From contig CAIIXF020000005.1 in assembly GCA_903813345.2 (NCBI GenBank), positions 42,075,394-42,139,393 of the forward strand: a stretch of 64,000 nucleotides of DNA, read 5' to 3'. The stretch comes from Owenia fusiformis (Eukaryota; Annelida; Polychaeta; Sabellida; Oweniidae). The notes beneath the pieces were generated by a model. That model saw only the letters and a list, made by a program, of their open reading frames with translations, did not search any database and was not told the origin of the DNA. Positions within the stretch are counted from its first letter, which is position 1. The number at the start of each line of letters is the position of its first letter. Shown piece by piece: positions 1 to 16,306 of the stretch. Both the position numbers and the translations under genes were made by a program.

Positions 1-759
1 ATTGCGCCTGACGATAGGCTGGGCCGCCAAATTAAATAGCTGCTAATATTTGAAATTGATCAAATCCATCAAATTAAGTAGCGTCAAAATAAGTGTATCT
101 AAAGTATCAGGATTATGTTATTGTGTTGGCATTTTGTATTATCTTTTGCAAAATCTCAACTTTTACATTGTTTTGGATAAAAGGTAATTTGTTGATCTAG
201 GCTCAAGTACACAATGACTGTCATAATATGTATGAGACTATTTAGCAAATCATTACATCACATTTTCAAACTCCTGTAAAAAGTCACGATTGTCACAAAT
301 GCAATCAATATTTTGACCTTTCCATGAACTACAATTATCTATTTTGTAAAATTACTGCATATCAAAGCAAAATAAATTGAGTCTAATTTATCAAACATGT
401 TTGTATTTTGATATCACATGACATATAATAAATCTTTTAAACAGCCTCACTTTTATGTACTAGAATAATTTTCAATGGTACTATTATTGTCTGGGATTGT
501 TATTTATGTTGCATATTGTAGTTCACATGTGTTGCATCCGCGAGTAGTACACAGTGACATACACTGTCTATAAATTCAACCAGCTAATATACACAATTAC
601 ACATAATACAGGTTCATTTGTTGATTATAATTAAATTTATTCAACATCTGGCATATTGATAGATACGTATAATGACATCTATCTATATAGTTGCAAATAA
701 AACATGTTTACTTTAATCCAAACCTTTACACAAAGTTTAACATCATGTTTTTGTTTCAG
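1..759. other. Intron (or upstream region) of the PI4K2A-like gene
   Basis: No exon or long ORF was recognised. The stretch ends in a TTTGTTTCAG splice acceptor that opens the first kinase exon visible here, so it is read as the intron before it. It is AT-rich, and I see no clear element in it. Confidence 0.7.
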
Positions 760-3761
<3,002 letters not shown>

Positions 3762-6265
3762 GCATGTGTGGATGTAGTTCTACCTGGGTATACCACTTAG
3801 CACAATAACACAAGGTGCACTTTATAAGAGGTTGAAAATTGGAAATATAGGAATATTGCTTTAACAAAAGCATAGGATACCGTCATAACATGGATAGCTA
3901 ATACTTAAGTTTGTGTCATGTCAGAGAGTGGATGTCATATTTGTAGGCAAAGCTATTTCCAATTCCAACATGGAGTCATATGTCATACCAAGTATACATC
4001 TGAAATGATATGTATAAACCTCCAACATGGAGTCATACCAAGTATACATCTGAGATGATATGTATAAACTTGCATATATAATAAAGGCTCTGACAGTATT
4101 GAAATACCAAAAAAACAGTATAATTTACATCACAAGAAGCTTAATATAAAGGATATAATTGATTATGGAAAATTTTAAAAGGGTAAAAGGAGACATAGTT
4201 ATTATGTTTGGTGTTTTTTTCAATATAAGGTAAATTGATTGTCATGGATACCATGGACTGTATTAATACTTAGATGTCACACTGGAGCTGAAGGAAGCCA
4301 TATACAAATACTTGTACCATATTATTGTTGGGCCTAGTCTTGGAACAACAATGATGAGAAGGTTTGTATTTATGACTATCAAGCCACAACACAACATGTA
4401 CAAGGTTGAAATTTTGTTAATGATAAAAAAAAGTAAATTGAAGTATTGCTAATTATGAAAACTCAGTAGTTATGTACATAAAAAGGTATTAGTGTTTGAG
4501 GTACTACCAGGTGTGCAATACAAATCACGAAAGCATTAAATGCAAGACTTACAACTGTACATACATGGACATTTCCTAGGTTTCCATTTATACTAAGTTC
4601 TCAAAGAACTTTGTCTGGAAAAATCTCAAATGGAATTGTACAGATTAATCAGCTAAATCTTCTGTGTTTGATGCTCTAATATACTAAGGATTCATCAGGA
4701 TATTTCTTTGAAATCTCAAATATCCAAAATGTTGAACAGTTATAAAGTAAATGATAACATCTTAGGCCTGTACAATTATTTTATTTCATGTATTATCAAT
4801 TTCAACTTGCAGAAGTGTTTTGCATAATTAATGGCTTACTTATATGTTGATTAAGTTTAGAAAGGATATGATAAAGATTTCTTTCCCTGGCTAAATTATT
4901 TAAATACACCTGTATTATCATTTGAATCATGAAAAACTATAAACCAGGGTACATCCCTTTTATATTTTAGGGAGTGGGGACAAACATCAACTTATTCAGT
5001 TAATTTCAAATGGTCTAAAATAGTTGGATTCTATCAGTAAGATTTTAGTAGTTAAAGAGGACAAATATATATGTTATAGTTCCTCCATCATTGTGGATGA
5101 TTACAGATGGGTTTTCACATTGTTAATGTTTCAATCAATGGTGGGGAAATACTTCAAAGAAAAAAGTGAATTGTCCAATATCACTGATCCAGAACCGGAT
5201 GGAACAAACTGCAGTTAGTTACATCCAAAATGGCGGATAAAATATTTTTGGTATTCATAACATTTCAGAACTTCATAAGATATTGAAGAAACAGCTTCAT
5301 TTAGAATGCAGCAAACTTAAATGGGTTGTTATTATTTGGATTTTAATAGTTCTTTTTAGCAAACCATATTCTTCATGTGTTTGAATAGAGTAATATTTTG
5401 CATTCAGGCTGATCTTGGTGTGGCTAAAATCAGTTTAATTTCTGCATTGACTAGCTCCAATATGTTTCATCCTGCTGTAGATCAGGGAATACATTAGAGA
5501 CTGCTGATGTACAGTCAGATAATATATATAGGCCAAGTATGTGTACAGTCATATTATTTGTACAGCTGGATTGTGTATACAGCTAAAGTATGTGTACGGT
5601 ATGAACTGGGCTTAGAAAGTTTATAGATGTACAAACTTAATTAACAAAGATGTGAACAGTGTTTTTACAGAATTGCTATTGTAGTGACTTTTTTAACTGT
5701 ATGTTGTTGATTGGGGTAACAAATTGTTGTTAATGATGGAATAGAGAATTAAGACAGCACATGTTTTGGCCATGTGTTAAGCTCAGCTCAGAGAAAACCA
5801 AATGTACCATGATACTGTCTGATACATTTTCAGCATAAACAGGTTGGCAGACAAGCCAAATATGGAAAAATGTACATATTATAAAGGATATTAAAAAAAT
5901 AAAATGTTCCATTTTTGAAAATAATAAAATAGATCCTCTTTGTAAGTCATGTTTATTTATGAATCTAATTGAATATAACAGAATAAAAGAGCAAAACCTG
6001 TAAATTATTTATTTTTAAAAACTCTTTCATTTCTTATAATTATGATTTCAGAAAATAAATGTTTTTAAGAATGTATTGTAAATATTAGGTAAAGGGCTTA
6101 TGAGTATGGTAGCCTGCACATAATATGAATTTAAAGGTCCTAATATTTATTGTTATCCACTCTTCATGGAATTGATAAGATTGGATTGTAAAAGTTGTAT
6201 AATAATAAAATTCTCAAATTGTCCCATAAATAGGGATCACTCTGCATCAATTAAAAATACTCCAT
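3762..6265. other. Tail-to-tail interval: 3' UTRs of PI4K2A (+) and SAXO (-)
   Basis: No coding sequence was recognised. The two genes converge here with 2.5 kb between their stop codons. AATAAA-type signals occur for the + strand at about 5983 and 6054, and TTTATT (AATAAA on the - strand) at about 6144. A 48-bp partial duplication containing TACCAAGTATACATCTGA lies at 3967-4070. The actual cleavage sites cannot be placed from sequence alone. Confidence 0.6.
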
Positions 6266-9200
6266 TTAAATTGCATTTTTCTGTGGGGATTTCACATCGC
6301 TGAAGAATTTATGGCCATGACGGGTCATAGTGAAAATGAAATCAGATTTGCCATCAGGATTTTTGTCCCCTTGTCTGGAGTCCTTTGTGTTTGTCTTGAG
6401 GACTGGGGATCCTAGCTGGTTTGTCTCCTCTAAGGGGAGTCCATACACTGGACAACTCACTGAGTTTTCTCCCGTGTAACACTTCCTGTAGGTGGTGTCA
6501 AATATCATCTTGCCACGAGATACTTTTTCACTCTGGGAGGGTGGGCGGCATATTATTGCTGGTTCTATATAGGCCCCTATTGTAAGAAAAGATGAGTTGA
6601 GGTATTTTGGGTATAAGAATCTGGAGCTCGTTAATATTTTGGTTTTGGTCATCATAATTAATTTGATTTTTATTAATATTGATACCTTTATATTGGCTTT
6701 GTTGATGTGATTCAACTTGAAATTTCTCCTTTGGAGGTTTGTAGATGTTGACCACTTTGAAACTGTCAGGTCTTTTTCCATCCAGCTCTGTGAACATGTC
6801 CTGGTAGTGGGTAGTCATACAAAAAGGGGCCTTTTTCTTGCTATGGTCCATCTCCAGTTCATTCTTTATTGGCTTGCAAAGTGCTTTCTCAAAGTCTTTT
6901 GGTGTTTGGAAGTCTTCCTAAAGTATAGGATTTTTAATATTTAATTTTCAAAATAACTTTAGATTATGTTTGGGGTGATCTTAATATCCTTACTGTTAGA
7001 TATTTTCTGATAGAAAGGCCAGAATTTATCGCATATTTAGTAAGGTTTGAGGGAGATTAACTTGAAATGCAAAAGCTGTACAGTAATCGTCAGAGGAATA
7101 AGCAAACAAAGGTTTACTTCTCATTCTAAATACAGAAATGTAAATGTATCTTTTTTATAGGTAAAGGATGAATAGGGACAAACTCTATATTCAAAACCTC
7201 CTATTATATAACCTCCAAATACAGGAAGTGTCAGAAATTACTGTACATTAATAATGTTGCATACTTGGTATGAACTTAGCTTTGTGAAGATTATGTTTGG
7301 TCGATCATATGCCTTTTTGTTGGCCCATATTGGCTTGACATGTTTTTTTACTTCCCATTCTTTATATGCCATGCTGCATGTTGTACGATCATCAAATGGA
7401 ACCTTAGTACTGATGGGCTTCACTTTAGGCTTGTAACACTTGGCTCGTTTGGGATTCACATGTGGTTTGTAATCTGCCATAACTGTAGTTTCACTGAAGA
7501 ATGTTGCAGGTTTCAGCGTAGATTCTTTTTTCTTTATTCCTAGGAGGAATATGTATGGAATAAGGAAAAATGTCAGTTGATATTCTCTGGGGAATCTAAA
7601 ATTGCATGTTCATTTTGCAAACACTAATGGGTCAGGATCTGATTATTGAAGTATTTGAAATTTATGATCATATATATGAATTTCCTCTGAATCATAAGAG
7701 TTTTATTATATATTCTAAACAACAAACAATAGAAAGAACATGGGTTTTATAAATTTATTCCTGCAATTTTAGAAATAGAGGTACAGGATGTATAAATAAT
7801 TGTAGATCATTTTATCAGAATATGAATGTTTGGTTTGAATAGGCTATTTGAATGATACTAGGAATTAAGTGTCTTTTTGAGATTATATGTCATTATTTCT
7901 TGACATACTTTTTGGTGGTTCACTCAATGGTTTTTCTGTGCCATATGTGTCTTTATACATGGTTCTATCATCAAACTTCTCATTGTGGTCTTGGAAGCCC
8001 TCTTGTTTTGGAATGATTGGTTTGGTGCGTTCAAGATTTGTGTGCTCTTTGTAATCATCCTATAGAAAAATCATATACAGTGTATTATGATATTGTACAT
8101 GTTTGGTCTTAAACATAGACTGAAAGTTGTCCAAACCACTACCTATTTTTTAGATCTACAGTATACTCTATGCATTGGGTATTGTGATATGTATGATACT
8201 TAGTAACTATAGCAGTGATAGCAATGTAATTTGGATCCATTCTTACTTGAACTGTTGATGCACATTTGAACTTCTCCTCTGGTGCAGTAAGGTTCTCCTT
8301 GTGTCTTATAGTCCTTGGTCTACATATCTTCATGTCCTCTTCATTGAAACCTTTGAAAGCTGTATTGTGGATAGTGCTACTGTTGAATTTTGTACGTCTC
8401 TCAACATACTGGTATTCTGGGGCATACGATTTAGTTCTCTTACCCTCCTAAGTAGAATAATTAATGTGATAAGTACTAATGTTAATGCATTATATACCAA
8501 CTACACATTTGACAATAGAGTGTTCCTAAAACATCTTTTAAAGTAATTTATTTCAATTAAGGATGTTTTGAATGAGAGTTAAATTTGTTTACAAATAATA
8601 ATATGTGACCAAAGTCAGATATTAACCTTTGCTGTGTAGTCCATTTTGTATGTCGTCCTCTTGTTCATTGGAGTTGTTGATGGCACAAATTGTTCCTTGC
8701 TTCTGATTTTTCTGGGCATTATCTGCAAATAATTTTAATGCTTGACATAGAAATGTTTATTACAGTTGTGATAGCTATTCTATCTTCTAATGCATTTGCT
8801 TGACTTGTTAATTTGTCTTTGACCAAACTTGGTAAGACCAAAGGATCCGTTACCCCATGTACCTAAAGGTGCCCCCAAAGGTTTCATTGAATGTGACATG
8901 GAAATAGTTACTTTTATAAATTATGAACACATCCAAAACAAAATTAGGTCATACGGATTAAAACTAAGGTCTTTAAGTGCATTTAAGTTTGACAATGCAA
9001 ATCATTCTAAATATCATGTTAGGGGTATGTTAGTCTTCACTCATGACTATTTTAAGTATATTGACCATTCAATCAATCGATATATCAAAATATCATTAAG
9101 GTAGGACACTAAGGTCAACATATTGAAAACACAAATCATAAAACAACCCCTAAAATGTAGTACATCTATGAATCTTAATCTTGAATCTCAGCAAAAGTAT

Positions 9201-12200
9201 CACCTCAGTTGGTATGCAGAAGGTTTAACCTAGGATATTCAATTTAGAGGATATATTAAACATCATTATCAAAGGTAGGACACAAAGGGCAACATATTGA
9301 AAACACAAAACCTAGGTATTCAACTCAAATATTAAAAATCTAGTTGTGACTTTCCAATATATGATATATTTATTTGGCATTTTCAAAGAATAATTCAATT
9401 GAAGCTAAAGGTATAAAGTCAAATGGTTTTGCTATCAAACAAGTGGAGGTATTTTAATCTATCCATTGTATAACATATAATTATTATGAGGTAAAATATT
9501 TTAGTTTCACTTTGTATGAGAACTATCTTACAAGCAGTGTCCCTTTAATGGCTAAATGGATATTAATTCAGTGTCTCTTCAACATATCATCTCAATAGAT
9601 AGACATGACTGATGAATCAAAAGAAGATTGACCCATTTGATTCTTTGTTTAAAACATTTTAGTGTTCATTAGCATGAGAACTACCTTACAAACAGTGTCC
9701 CTTTAATGACTAAATGGATATCAATTCAGTCCCTCTGCAACGTATCCTCTTCAGAAGCATGCATGACTGATAAATCAAAAATAAATTGACTTATTTGATA
9801 CTTGTCTGATAGTTTGTTGCCTTGGTGTCTGGCAGATCCAATATGGCCTCCTTTTTGAAACTAAATTTTTTGCTATACTTTCACATTGTATATCTTCCGC
9901 AGCCAGGACCCTCTCTCATTTCATGTTTGAACTATGCAATAATGTCAATACTAAACAATAAAGGTGAAATCAAAGGGGGTCTGACCTGCGGAAGCACCTC
10001 AATCTCTCAGTGACTGGAGAAGGTCATTCATAGTTAGAAACAAGAACACAATAGGGTGCCTTTCAAAACAATGGGATTACAAAGTATCTATGCATGGTTG
10101 ATCTGCTTAGTTAAGGTTATTATGCTCAGACACAATTTAGTTTTATACTGACAAGTCAATTTAAGTGTATCTACAAAATTCAAGATTTTATTCAAGTTTT
10201 TGAGAAAATTACTCATTTTAAGAGTCAGAATGACATGTGTTAAGGATCACTGTAAAAACAACTTTTTACTATATTCTAAAGATTATTTTTGTGATTTGTT
10301 GAAAATATACTTCATAAAGATTTATATTATATAAGAATAATCCTGGAATTCCAATTTAACCTTTTCGAAAAAGTTCTAAGTCCTTATAGGTACACTAATG
10401 GGTACGGATCCTTTGTGAGAGACAGATTATCATGTCTGAATAGAGGCTGTGCCAAAGGTTGACTCAAGGTGATAGCCTAATTTGAAAATCAATACGCTTT
10501 TAAGAGGACAGAAATCTTCATGCCAGAGTTCAGAGAAGACCTATCTTCAAAGGAAAGTTGATATAGATATGACGTATCATTGCTAATTGGTCAAATGACA
10601 AAAACAAAATAGAGGATTTAAAATTTTGTAAAAATGCTTTGAATAATGTAATGATAATTTCTGGTGTGTTTACCAATATTATAGCTTGTAATTTCATGTC
10701 AAGTTAACGTAAAATATAAGGAATATGTTTACATAGTTAAAAACATCATATTGATGTGTGGTATTCAGGAACTAGATTGTGGAAATAGGGGCAAACAAAT
10801 GTGGTAACCAAAAGAGGTAATTATGTGTCATCTCTAAAGTTTTGGGGTTCCCCTCCTCCTATGCTTTTAAAGGGTTCCGATAAACCTCCCATGTAAAAAC
10901 AATATGGCGGCTCCAGGCGAGTCAACTGGATCAGCCATTTTTAAGAAATAAGGGGAGTTTTGTAAAATCCAGTTTATTGAAATTGTCTTGCTTGGAGATA
11001 AAGTAATCTATTTTTAATGATTCTGAAAACATTATTGAGTGAGTGATTGTTCAAAGAATGCATGTACAACTGCAGATACAAATCCTTGTATTAGAACTGC
11101 TTTGATTCATTTGGAGGATATTTCATATGCCAAGCTGTGTACTAATACGTTATGGGGAAAGGAGTTTGAGAACTTTTTGAACACACTTTTCTCTTAAACC
11201 AGTTAAAAAAAATCTAAAAATTGAACACATCGTCAATTTAATGGTCATCTTTTGAATGGTAACAATATAATTTGAAAAAAAAACTTTCATCTATACTGTT
11301 TTCTAAAACACACCAAACCTTGTTTTGTTCTTGGTATCATGTTTAATTTCCAGAGTGAAATGAAACATCTTTCCGAACCTCACTGGAACAAAACGACATA
11401 AACACAACATGTTTAGGTCTCTCAATATTGTAATTGTACAAAGGAAATTTTGGTTGATTTTAAAAAAGTATCTTGTTGATGAAATAAAAGGTTTATCTCG
11501 ATTTTTATCTATTTTGGGGGATTTTGTTTTAATTTTTGGAATACTTTTTTAAAATCAACCAAAAATTCCTTTATAATATTGAGAGGTCTAAAAACATGTT
11601 GTATATGCTATTTTGTTCCAACAAGGTTCGGAAAGACATTTTATTTCATTCTCAAGAATTGGTAAAAAGGAGCAAAAACATTGTTACTTAATTGAAGAGT
11701 CAACAAAAAGTTATATGCCCTATTTCCTGTTTAAGAACCCCTATTCTTACTGTTGAAAATGGATTCTACCGATATTCCCCCGCGGCATTAATCTACTTGT
11801 TGAGACTTGATCAACTTGAGTTTTTCTGAGAAAATGAGGATTTCAGCAAGGATACATTGACTTAACATGGAGATACAATTAACTAAAAGCTGCATATCCC
11901 ATGTTAGTCAATATACACCCTTGCTGAAATCCTCTGAGTCTCAACAAGTAGGTCACGAAGGAGAGAATTGGTGGTAGAATCCATTTTCAATTGTAAGAAT
12001 AGGGAATCTCAAACAGGACACTAAAGCTAACTTTCAAAGATCAGGGCCATCACACATGTCTCAAACAGGGCAAAAGCCCCCATTTAAAATACATAGTACA
12101 GTATATTAAAAAAAAAAATAACCTCGTGAGTGACAAATGTTTCTGTGTACATAGTTGTCATATCCATTGGTACTGGACTACTTGGTTCTTTTTTTGTTGG

Positions 12201-15200
12201 ACGTATGGCTTCTCTAGGCTTTTGATAGTCCATACCTTCAAATTTCTGTAATAAAAATCATTTTTTGAATCAACTGTGTAAAGAGATTGTGTAATTTACC
12301 TCTCCTACTTCGGTGAATTTCTACCTACCCAACCACCTTGCAGGGTCTGTTTTTAATATTTAATTTCTCTTGCATGAAATCCATTTCGGTATGGAAGGTA
12401 AAATACACAATCCCTATTTACTACATTTATATTACATGTAACTCAATGGATAAATGGGAAGGTTGTATACAGTTTACAAGCATAGCTTAAAGGCATGATC
12501 AGGCGAGGCAAGATTTTTACAACTGTAAAATTGACTTGAACAGACAAATGGACAAAGGACTGCTATGATGCCTCGCCAGGATTTCACAGAAATATATTTA
12601 AACATTTTTAACCTAAAATTATCTTGTGCGGCGTGCCCATAGGCCCGCACTGGCAGAGCCAGGGTGGCTATACGGGGTCCAACAATTTTGTAAGTCCTCA
12701 ATTAGTGGGCCTATTAGGGCGTTACTTGGCGTTTTGGGGCCTTATTTTTTAATTTCATGCCAAATAATCCAGTGGGCCTTAGATTTTTAAAAGGCCCCAA
12801 CTTTTGGTTTTAGGGGGCCGAAAATGCATGTTTGACTTGAATTGAGCCTGCTTCTCAACTGCCGCCAGTATAACATGTATGTAAAAAAATATTTATCTAA
12901 AAGATTGGAGCTGCCGGGTATCGATCCCGGTACCTCTCACATGCTAAGCGAGCGCTCTACCACTTGAGCTACAGCCCCTTCTTAGTATCACTCTGCTATT
13001 TATTTTATATCAATAATATATCGGACGGAATGACATAATTTGAGTGTAATTGAATTATGTTTTATATGTAATGCATCTTAGTAATCATTAATTTTGTCAA
13101 TTGGTATGAGCATTGTTTTATCGAAATAATGCTACAAATTATAACACTTCAAACGTTTGGAAACTCTTCGTTTACGAATTAAAAATAACTCTATTGATAG
13201 ATGTCGCTTTGTCAATCAGAATCACAGTCTCCGAGCCTTTCGTCCAGTGCGGGTTTTTATTAGGGTTAGGGTTATGGACGGTTGGGGTTAGGGTTGTCAG
13301 AATCACAGCAGAATGCATTCATAGAAAGAAATCCAGAGGGCTTTCCTATCACATTAGACCAATTTGCGACGGACGGATCTTAACAAAAGGGGAAAGTTCC
13401 CGGGGGTAAGTCCCAAAGAAGAGGTACTGATGGTTTTGGTCTTTGGTATTCAACGTCTCCATAATCTGCTTGTTGGCTATGGGCAGTAAATATCATGACA
13501 TCAGTGACCAAGACAAAAATGCATATCCGATACAATGACAAAACTAGCCTTGCCCAAGTCGGTCTCTTTTACTTATCTTGATTTCTATTATGGTAATGAT
13601 GATTCAAGATCAGATTAGTAAAAAATACCGACTTGGGCAAGGCTATGACAAAACATACCTCTTGATATTCAGACGCAAGTTTACAGTCCCCAGATGTATC
13701 TGGAATACTCTTTAAACTACCTCTATTATGAGGACAACGGTGTCTCCTAAAAAGCACATGTAACACGCTGTACATTTTGATTTAACATTTAATACCTCCA
13801 AGACTGGAAATGTATATAAAATCTCAGTATTAAATCAACATATAATCATGGGCATTCAATCTAGTTGAAAGCCCATGATATAATGTAGTGACCAGGGGCG
13901 GATCCAGGATTTTGTGTTAGGGAGGGGGGGCGTGTGATGATAACTGTGAGCGAATTAAAAAAAAGATTCAAATTTTGTAAAAAGCAATGATGCAAAACAC
14001 GAATTTTCCGACTTTTTAGGGGGGGGGGGGCGTGCGCCCCCCACGCCCCCGTCTAGATCCGCTTGTGGTGACTGTGTATTATTTTTTATTTATATATTTA
14101 TTATATAGTATATATGTTATTAATAGTAATATATAGGATGATACCGAACTCCATCACGAGGGTTTGATGGCATAGACGTTTTTCATTACCAGTGGCTTAA
14201 TTAGCTACGTAGTTTACGCCAAGTACAGGCGTACTCTCACATTTAAAATAAAATAAAATTTTCCAGCTCATTTGTGATAAAAAACAAATATTTTGCAAAA
14301 ACATTAAGATCGGGTCAAAAATAAAAATCATGGCCTAGCAAGCTAGGTGAAACACAAACACAATCATCCCAAAATCATCTGATCACCTTGGGATCTACCA
14401 GGAAAGTCTGACGGGCGTTAACTGCAATTAAATAGGTGTGTTTTTAATATAGATCTATGATTTAATGTAAAAGGCATAGTCCCCAGTCCCCAGTGCATAG
14501 CAACAAGCCTGCACTACTGGTAAAGAGGGTAGATGTTAACGCGGTAGCCTGACAGTCGTCTCAGGGTATTTCAACATGAAGGGACTTTCTAGGGGGGTAC
14601 AGGGGCCAACCAGGAAGGTTCCTTTCAATTTTAAAATGAGGTGTGAACCATAGATCTATTTTTAAATGTCAAGGTTTTAAATTATGTTCTATTCAAATTC
14701 TATCACTGTTAAATTATATATACTCCTCAAAAAAAGTTAAGGACCTCATAGGTTTACATGTTAACCCCCATATTTGTTTAACGACTATTTTCTAAGCGAT
14801 GAACAAAAGAAATCCCAATAAAGTAAATAAATCTGTATCTTGATTCTATTCCCTATAAAGTCCGCAACGTTTCAATGTTATATCTCCATTACATTCTGTC
14901 AAAATTTGATGTCAAAATTGATGAATTTCATTTCATGAAATGTAACAAAAATGGCAGATCCCATGTTAAACAAATGGGGAATGGTGGCTTAGGGGCAACT
15001 CAGATTTTGGAATATCTATTCAGCAAAACATTTATTAAAAATACTTTCTAAGTAGAAAATTGAATGATTTTACATTTTACATGCTAAATGTCTCGCTTAT
15101 ATGGTTGAAATTATCTGCTTTATATGGGCTTATTAGCCTTTTGCAGATTATTGACATAGACATACAGTAAAATTTTAAATGTTTGGAACTACTTTGAATT

Positions 15201-16306
15201 TTAAAAATAAGCAATCAAAGGACCATATTGAAACAGTATATGTAAAAATAGAAACATTTATACATGTCCTAACTTTTGTATATTTTGTTTGTTTTGTAGT
15301 TTAGCTATCATATATTTGGCCTCTTATATTTTGATGCTTCTCTTTGCCATGTTATTTTCGGAAAAATTAACATGGCGGAAACTCCCTAAATTACAGAAGG
15401 CCACCGCTTTACTACACATTATATATAACTATCCGAAATAAACAAAAGTTAGGACAAGTACAAATGTTTCTATTTTTTATATACTGTTGCAATATAGTCA
15501 TTTGATTGCTTATTTTTTAAATTCAAAGTAGTTCCAAACATTTAAAATTTTACTGTAGACATAGGCGTACACTGAAAAATCTGACGGGCGTACTCTGGAA
15601 AATGGTCTAGCTACGCCTCTGAATACTATGGGTTTATGCAAGGACGTCTATCTCGACGTTGGGCGTGGGGTCTACTATACGGGGTGCTTAAAAATGCTTT
15701 GGCCCACTCCCCCTAGAAAATTTTACAATAGAATTTTTACAATTCTTTCCATTTTCTGAAAGATGCTTTTTGGTGCTTTCGGGGCTCTTTCAAGGTGTAT
15801 TGGTCAATGAAAAAATAAGATTTTTTTTCAAATTTTCTGGGTACCCTATAAAAAAAACAAAGGCGCGCTTTACAGCTAAAAACAACAGCCCCCTCGCCCT
15901 CTTATCCAAACGATTTTTGAGCACCCTGTAGACCCCACGCCCAACATCCAACGCCTTTTACCCAAACCCTAATACTATATTTATTCAAAAATAACATAAC
16001 TGCTAATATAAATGCTTCTCGATTACATGATACAGATATAAGTACAGACTTATATATATGCAGTTAACGATGTATTTTTGATTAGTTTCCCCTTAGTTCT
16101 AGCCGAACCCCCACACTCCAAACTTCCAAACTTTTTACTTCAAGCCGGTCACGCATAACTAGTGTAACCAACTGCCTGCCGCGGTGAAACTAATGACCTT
16201 GTTCAATACTGAATTATTATAAAGTTGATACACAGTCTCGTGGTTGATAAAAAGAAAATTGTCCTTACCCACAAGTACAAATTTGGCAAATACATTTGTT
16301 TTTCAT
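6266..16306 (-). CDS. SAXO: Stabilizer of axonemal microtubules, SAXO1/2 (FAM154)-like
   Basis: SAXO proteins bind and stabilise doublet microtubules in cilia, sperm flagella and centrioles through repeated Mn modules. Ten coding exons on the - strand are 16306-16269, 13746-13659, 12245-12123, 8722-8627, 8447-8247, 8059-7909, 7539-7265, 6917-6686 and 6576-6266, with 9 junctions or fewer if 5' UTR exons exist. All have AG/GT borders and matching phases and give about 504 residues. The start exon encodes MKNKCICQICTCG and joins in phase to RHRCPHN, the Cys-rich N-terminus typical of the family. Mn-type modules follow, for example PMDMTTMYTETF, NKRTTYKMDY, FNSSTIHNTAF, FDDRTMYKDTY and VPFDDRTTCSMAYKEW. 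Human SAXO1 has 474 residues, so the model looks complete. Introns hold a tRNA and several foldback elements. It is convergent with the kinase and divergent from the Shisa-like gene. SAXO1 versus SAXO2 is not resolved. Nine exons are listed explicitly; none appears to be missing from the alignment with the family. Confidence 0.92.
9095..9815. repeat. Two short imperfect tandem duplications in a SAXO intron
   Basis: GGTAGGACAC followed by CAACATATTGAAAACACAAA occurs at about 9102 and again at 9275. A second unit of about 160 bp containing AGTGTCCCTTTAATG occurs at about 9535 and 9695. No gene was recognised here, and the rest of the intron 8723-11340 shows nothing else I can name. Confidence 0.6.
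11345..11660. mobile_element. Inverted-repeat element in a SAXO intron
   Basis: The left arm (about 11350-11475) and the right arm (about 11540-11658) are reverse complements with moderate divergence, for example ACATGTTTAGGTCTCTCAAT versus ATTGAGAGGTCTAAAAACAT. The spacer is short, about 65 bp. It reads as an old foldback MITE. No target duplication was resolved. Confidence 0.7.
11726..12017. mobile_element. Palindromic MITE, 292 bp, in a SAXO intron
   Basis: The ends CCTGTTTAAGAACCCCTATT and its diverged inverse AATAGGGAATCTCAAACAGG bracket long inverted arms. CAGCAAGGATACATTGACT on the left is mirrored by AGTCAATATACACCCTTGCTG on the right. The almost spacer-less layout suggests a hairpin-forming non-autonomous DNA transposon. 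Confidence 0.75.
12906..12978 (-). tRNA. tRNA-Ala (anticodon AGC)
   Basis: On the - strand the 73 nt fold as a normal cloverleaf. The acceptor GGGGCTG pairs with CAGCTCC, the D arm GCTC/GAGC closes, the anticodon stem CTCGC/GTGAG encloses TTAGCAT (anticodon AGC), and the T stem is CCGGG/CCCGG. The discriminator is A, there is no intron, and CCA is not encoded. The T loop has A instead of T at its first position, which slightly weakens the B box. A TTTT run 4 nt downstream would end Pol III transcription. It lies in a SAXO intron on the same strand as that gene. Confidence 0.93.
13257..13292 (+). repeat. Short interstitial TTAGGG-type tract
   Basis: TTAGGGTTAGGGTT and a second GGGTTAGGGTT lie within 35 bp, separated by degenerate sequence. 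This matches the common metazoan telomere repeat but is far too short to be a telomere. It is likely an interstitial relic or a seed for slippage. Confidence 0.7.
13547..13645. repeat. Short hairpin (18-bp inverted repeat) in a SAXO intron
   Basis: TAGCCTTGCCCAAGTCGG is repeated as CCGACTTGGGCAAGGCTA about 63 bp later. The match is exact, forming a potential stem-loop. It may be the remains of a small MITE. Confidence 0.8.
13893..14067. mobile_element. hAT-type MITE with CAGGGGCGGATCC terminus
   Basis: The left end CAGGGGCGGATCCAGG is imperfectly mirrored at the right end (CACAAGCGGATCTAGA when read inverted). GTGAC flanks both ends directly (13888-13892 and 14068-14072). The interior is G- and C-homopolymer rich. 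The terminus is of the hAT kind. A full 8-bp duplication is not seen, only 5 bp. Confidence 0.65.
14190..15621. mobile_element. Possible hAT-like element with nested MITE
   Basis: The left CAGTGGCTTAATTAGCTACG and the right end, which read inverted is CAGAGGCGTAGCTAGAC, resemble the CAGNGGCGTAGCTA termini of hAT elements. The flanks ATTAC and AATAC differ by one base. No transposase was found. A separate TA-flanked MITE (15165-15555) sits within it. Boundaries are tentative. Confidence 0.4.
15165..15555. mobile_element. Tc1/mariner-type MITE, 391 bp, TA target site
   Basis: The terminal inverted repeats start CAGTAAAATTTTAAATGTTT and extend over 100 bp with good identity. TA is present on both sides (15163-15164 and 15556-15557). 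There is no coding capacity. The TA duplication is the hallmark of Tc1/mariner mobilisation. Confidence 0.85.
15655..15955. mobile_element. Small inverted-repeat element, about 300 bp
   Basis: GTTGGGCGTGGGGTCTAC on the left is mirrored by GTAGACCCCACGCCCAAC on the right, with further inverted similarity inward (GGGTGCTTAAAAATG versus ATTTTTGAGCACCC). The target duplication was not resolved. Confidence 0.75.

Noticed and set aside
6266-6781. 171-codon - strand ORF as a separate gene
   Set aside because: It reads through a SAXO intron in one frame; the splice sites and phases at 6686 and 6576 explain the coding parts better.
13257-13292. Telomere
   Set aside because: Only about four TTAGGG-like units, embedded in a gene intron.
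13390-13465. Extra SAXO exon (frame DYGDVEYQRPKPSVPL on the - strand)
   Set aside because: It resembles the module at 12245, but its phase does not fit the exon ending at 13659, no good donor follows, and the neighbouring exons already align contiguously with the family.
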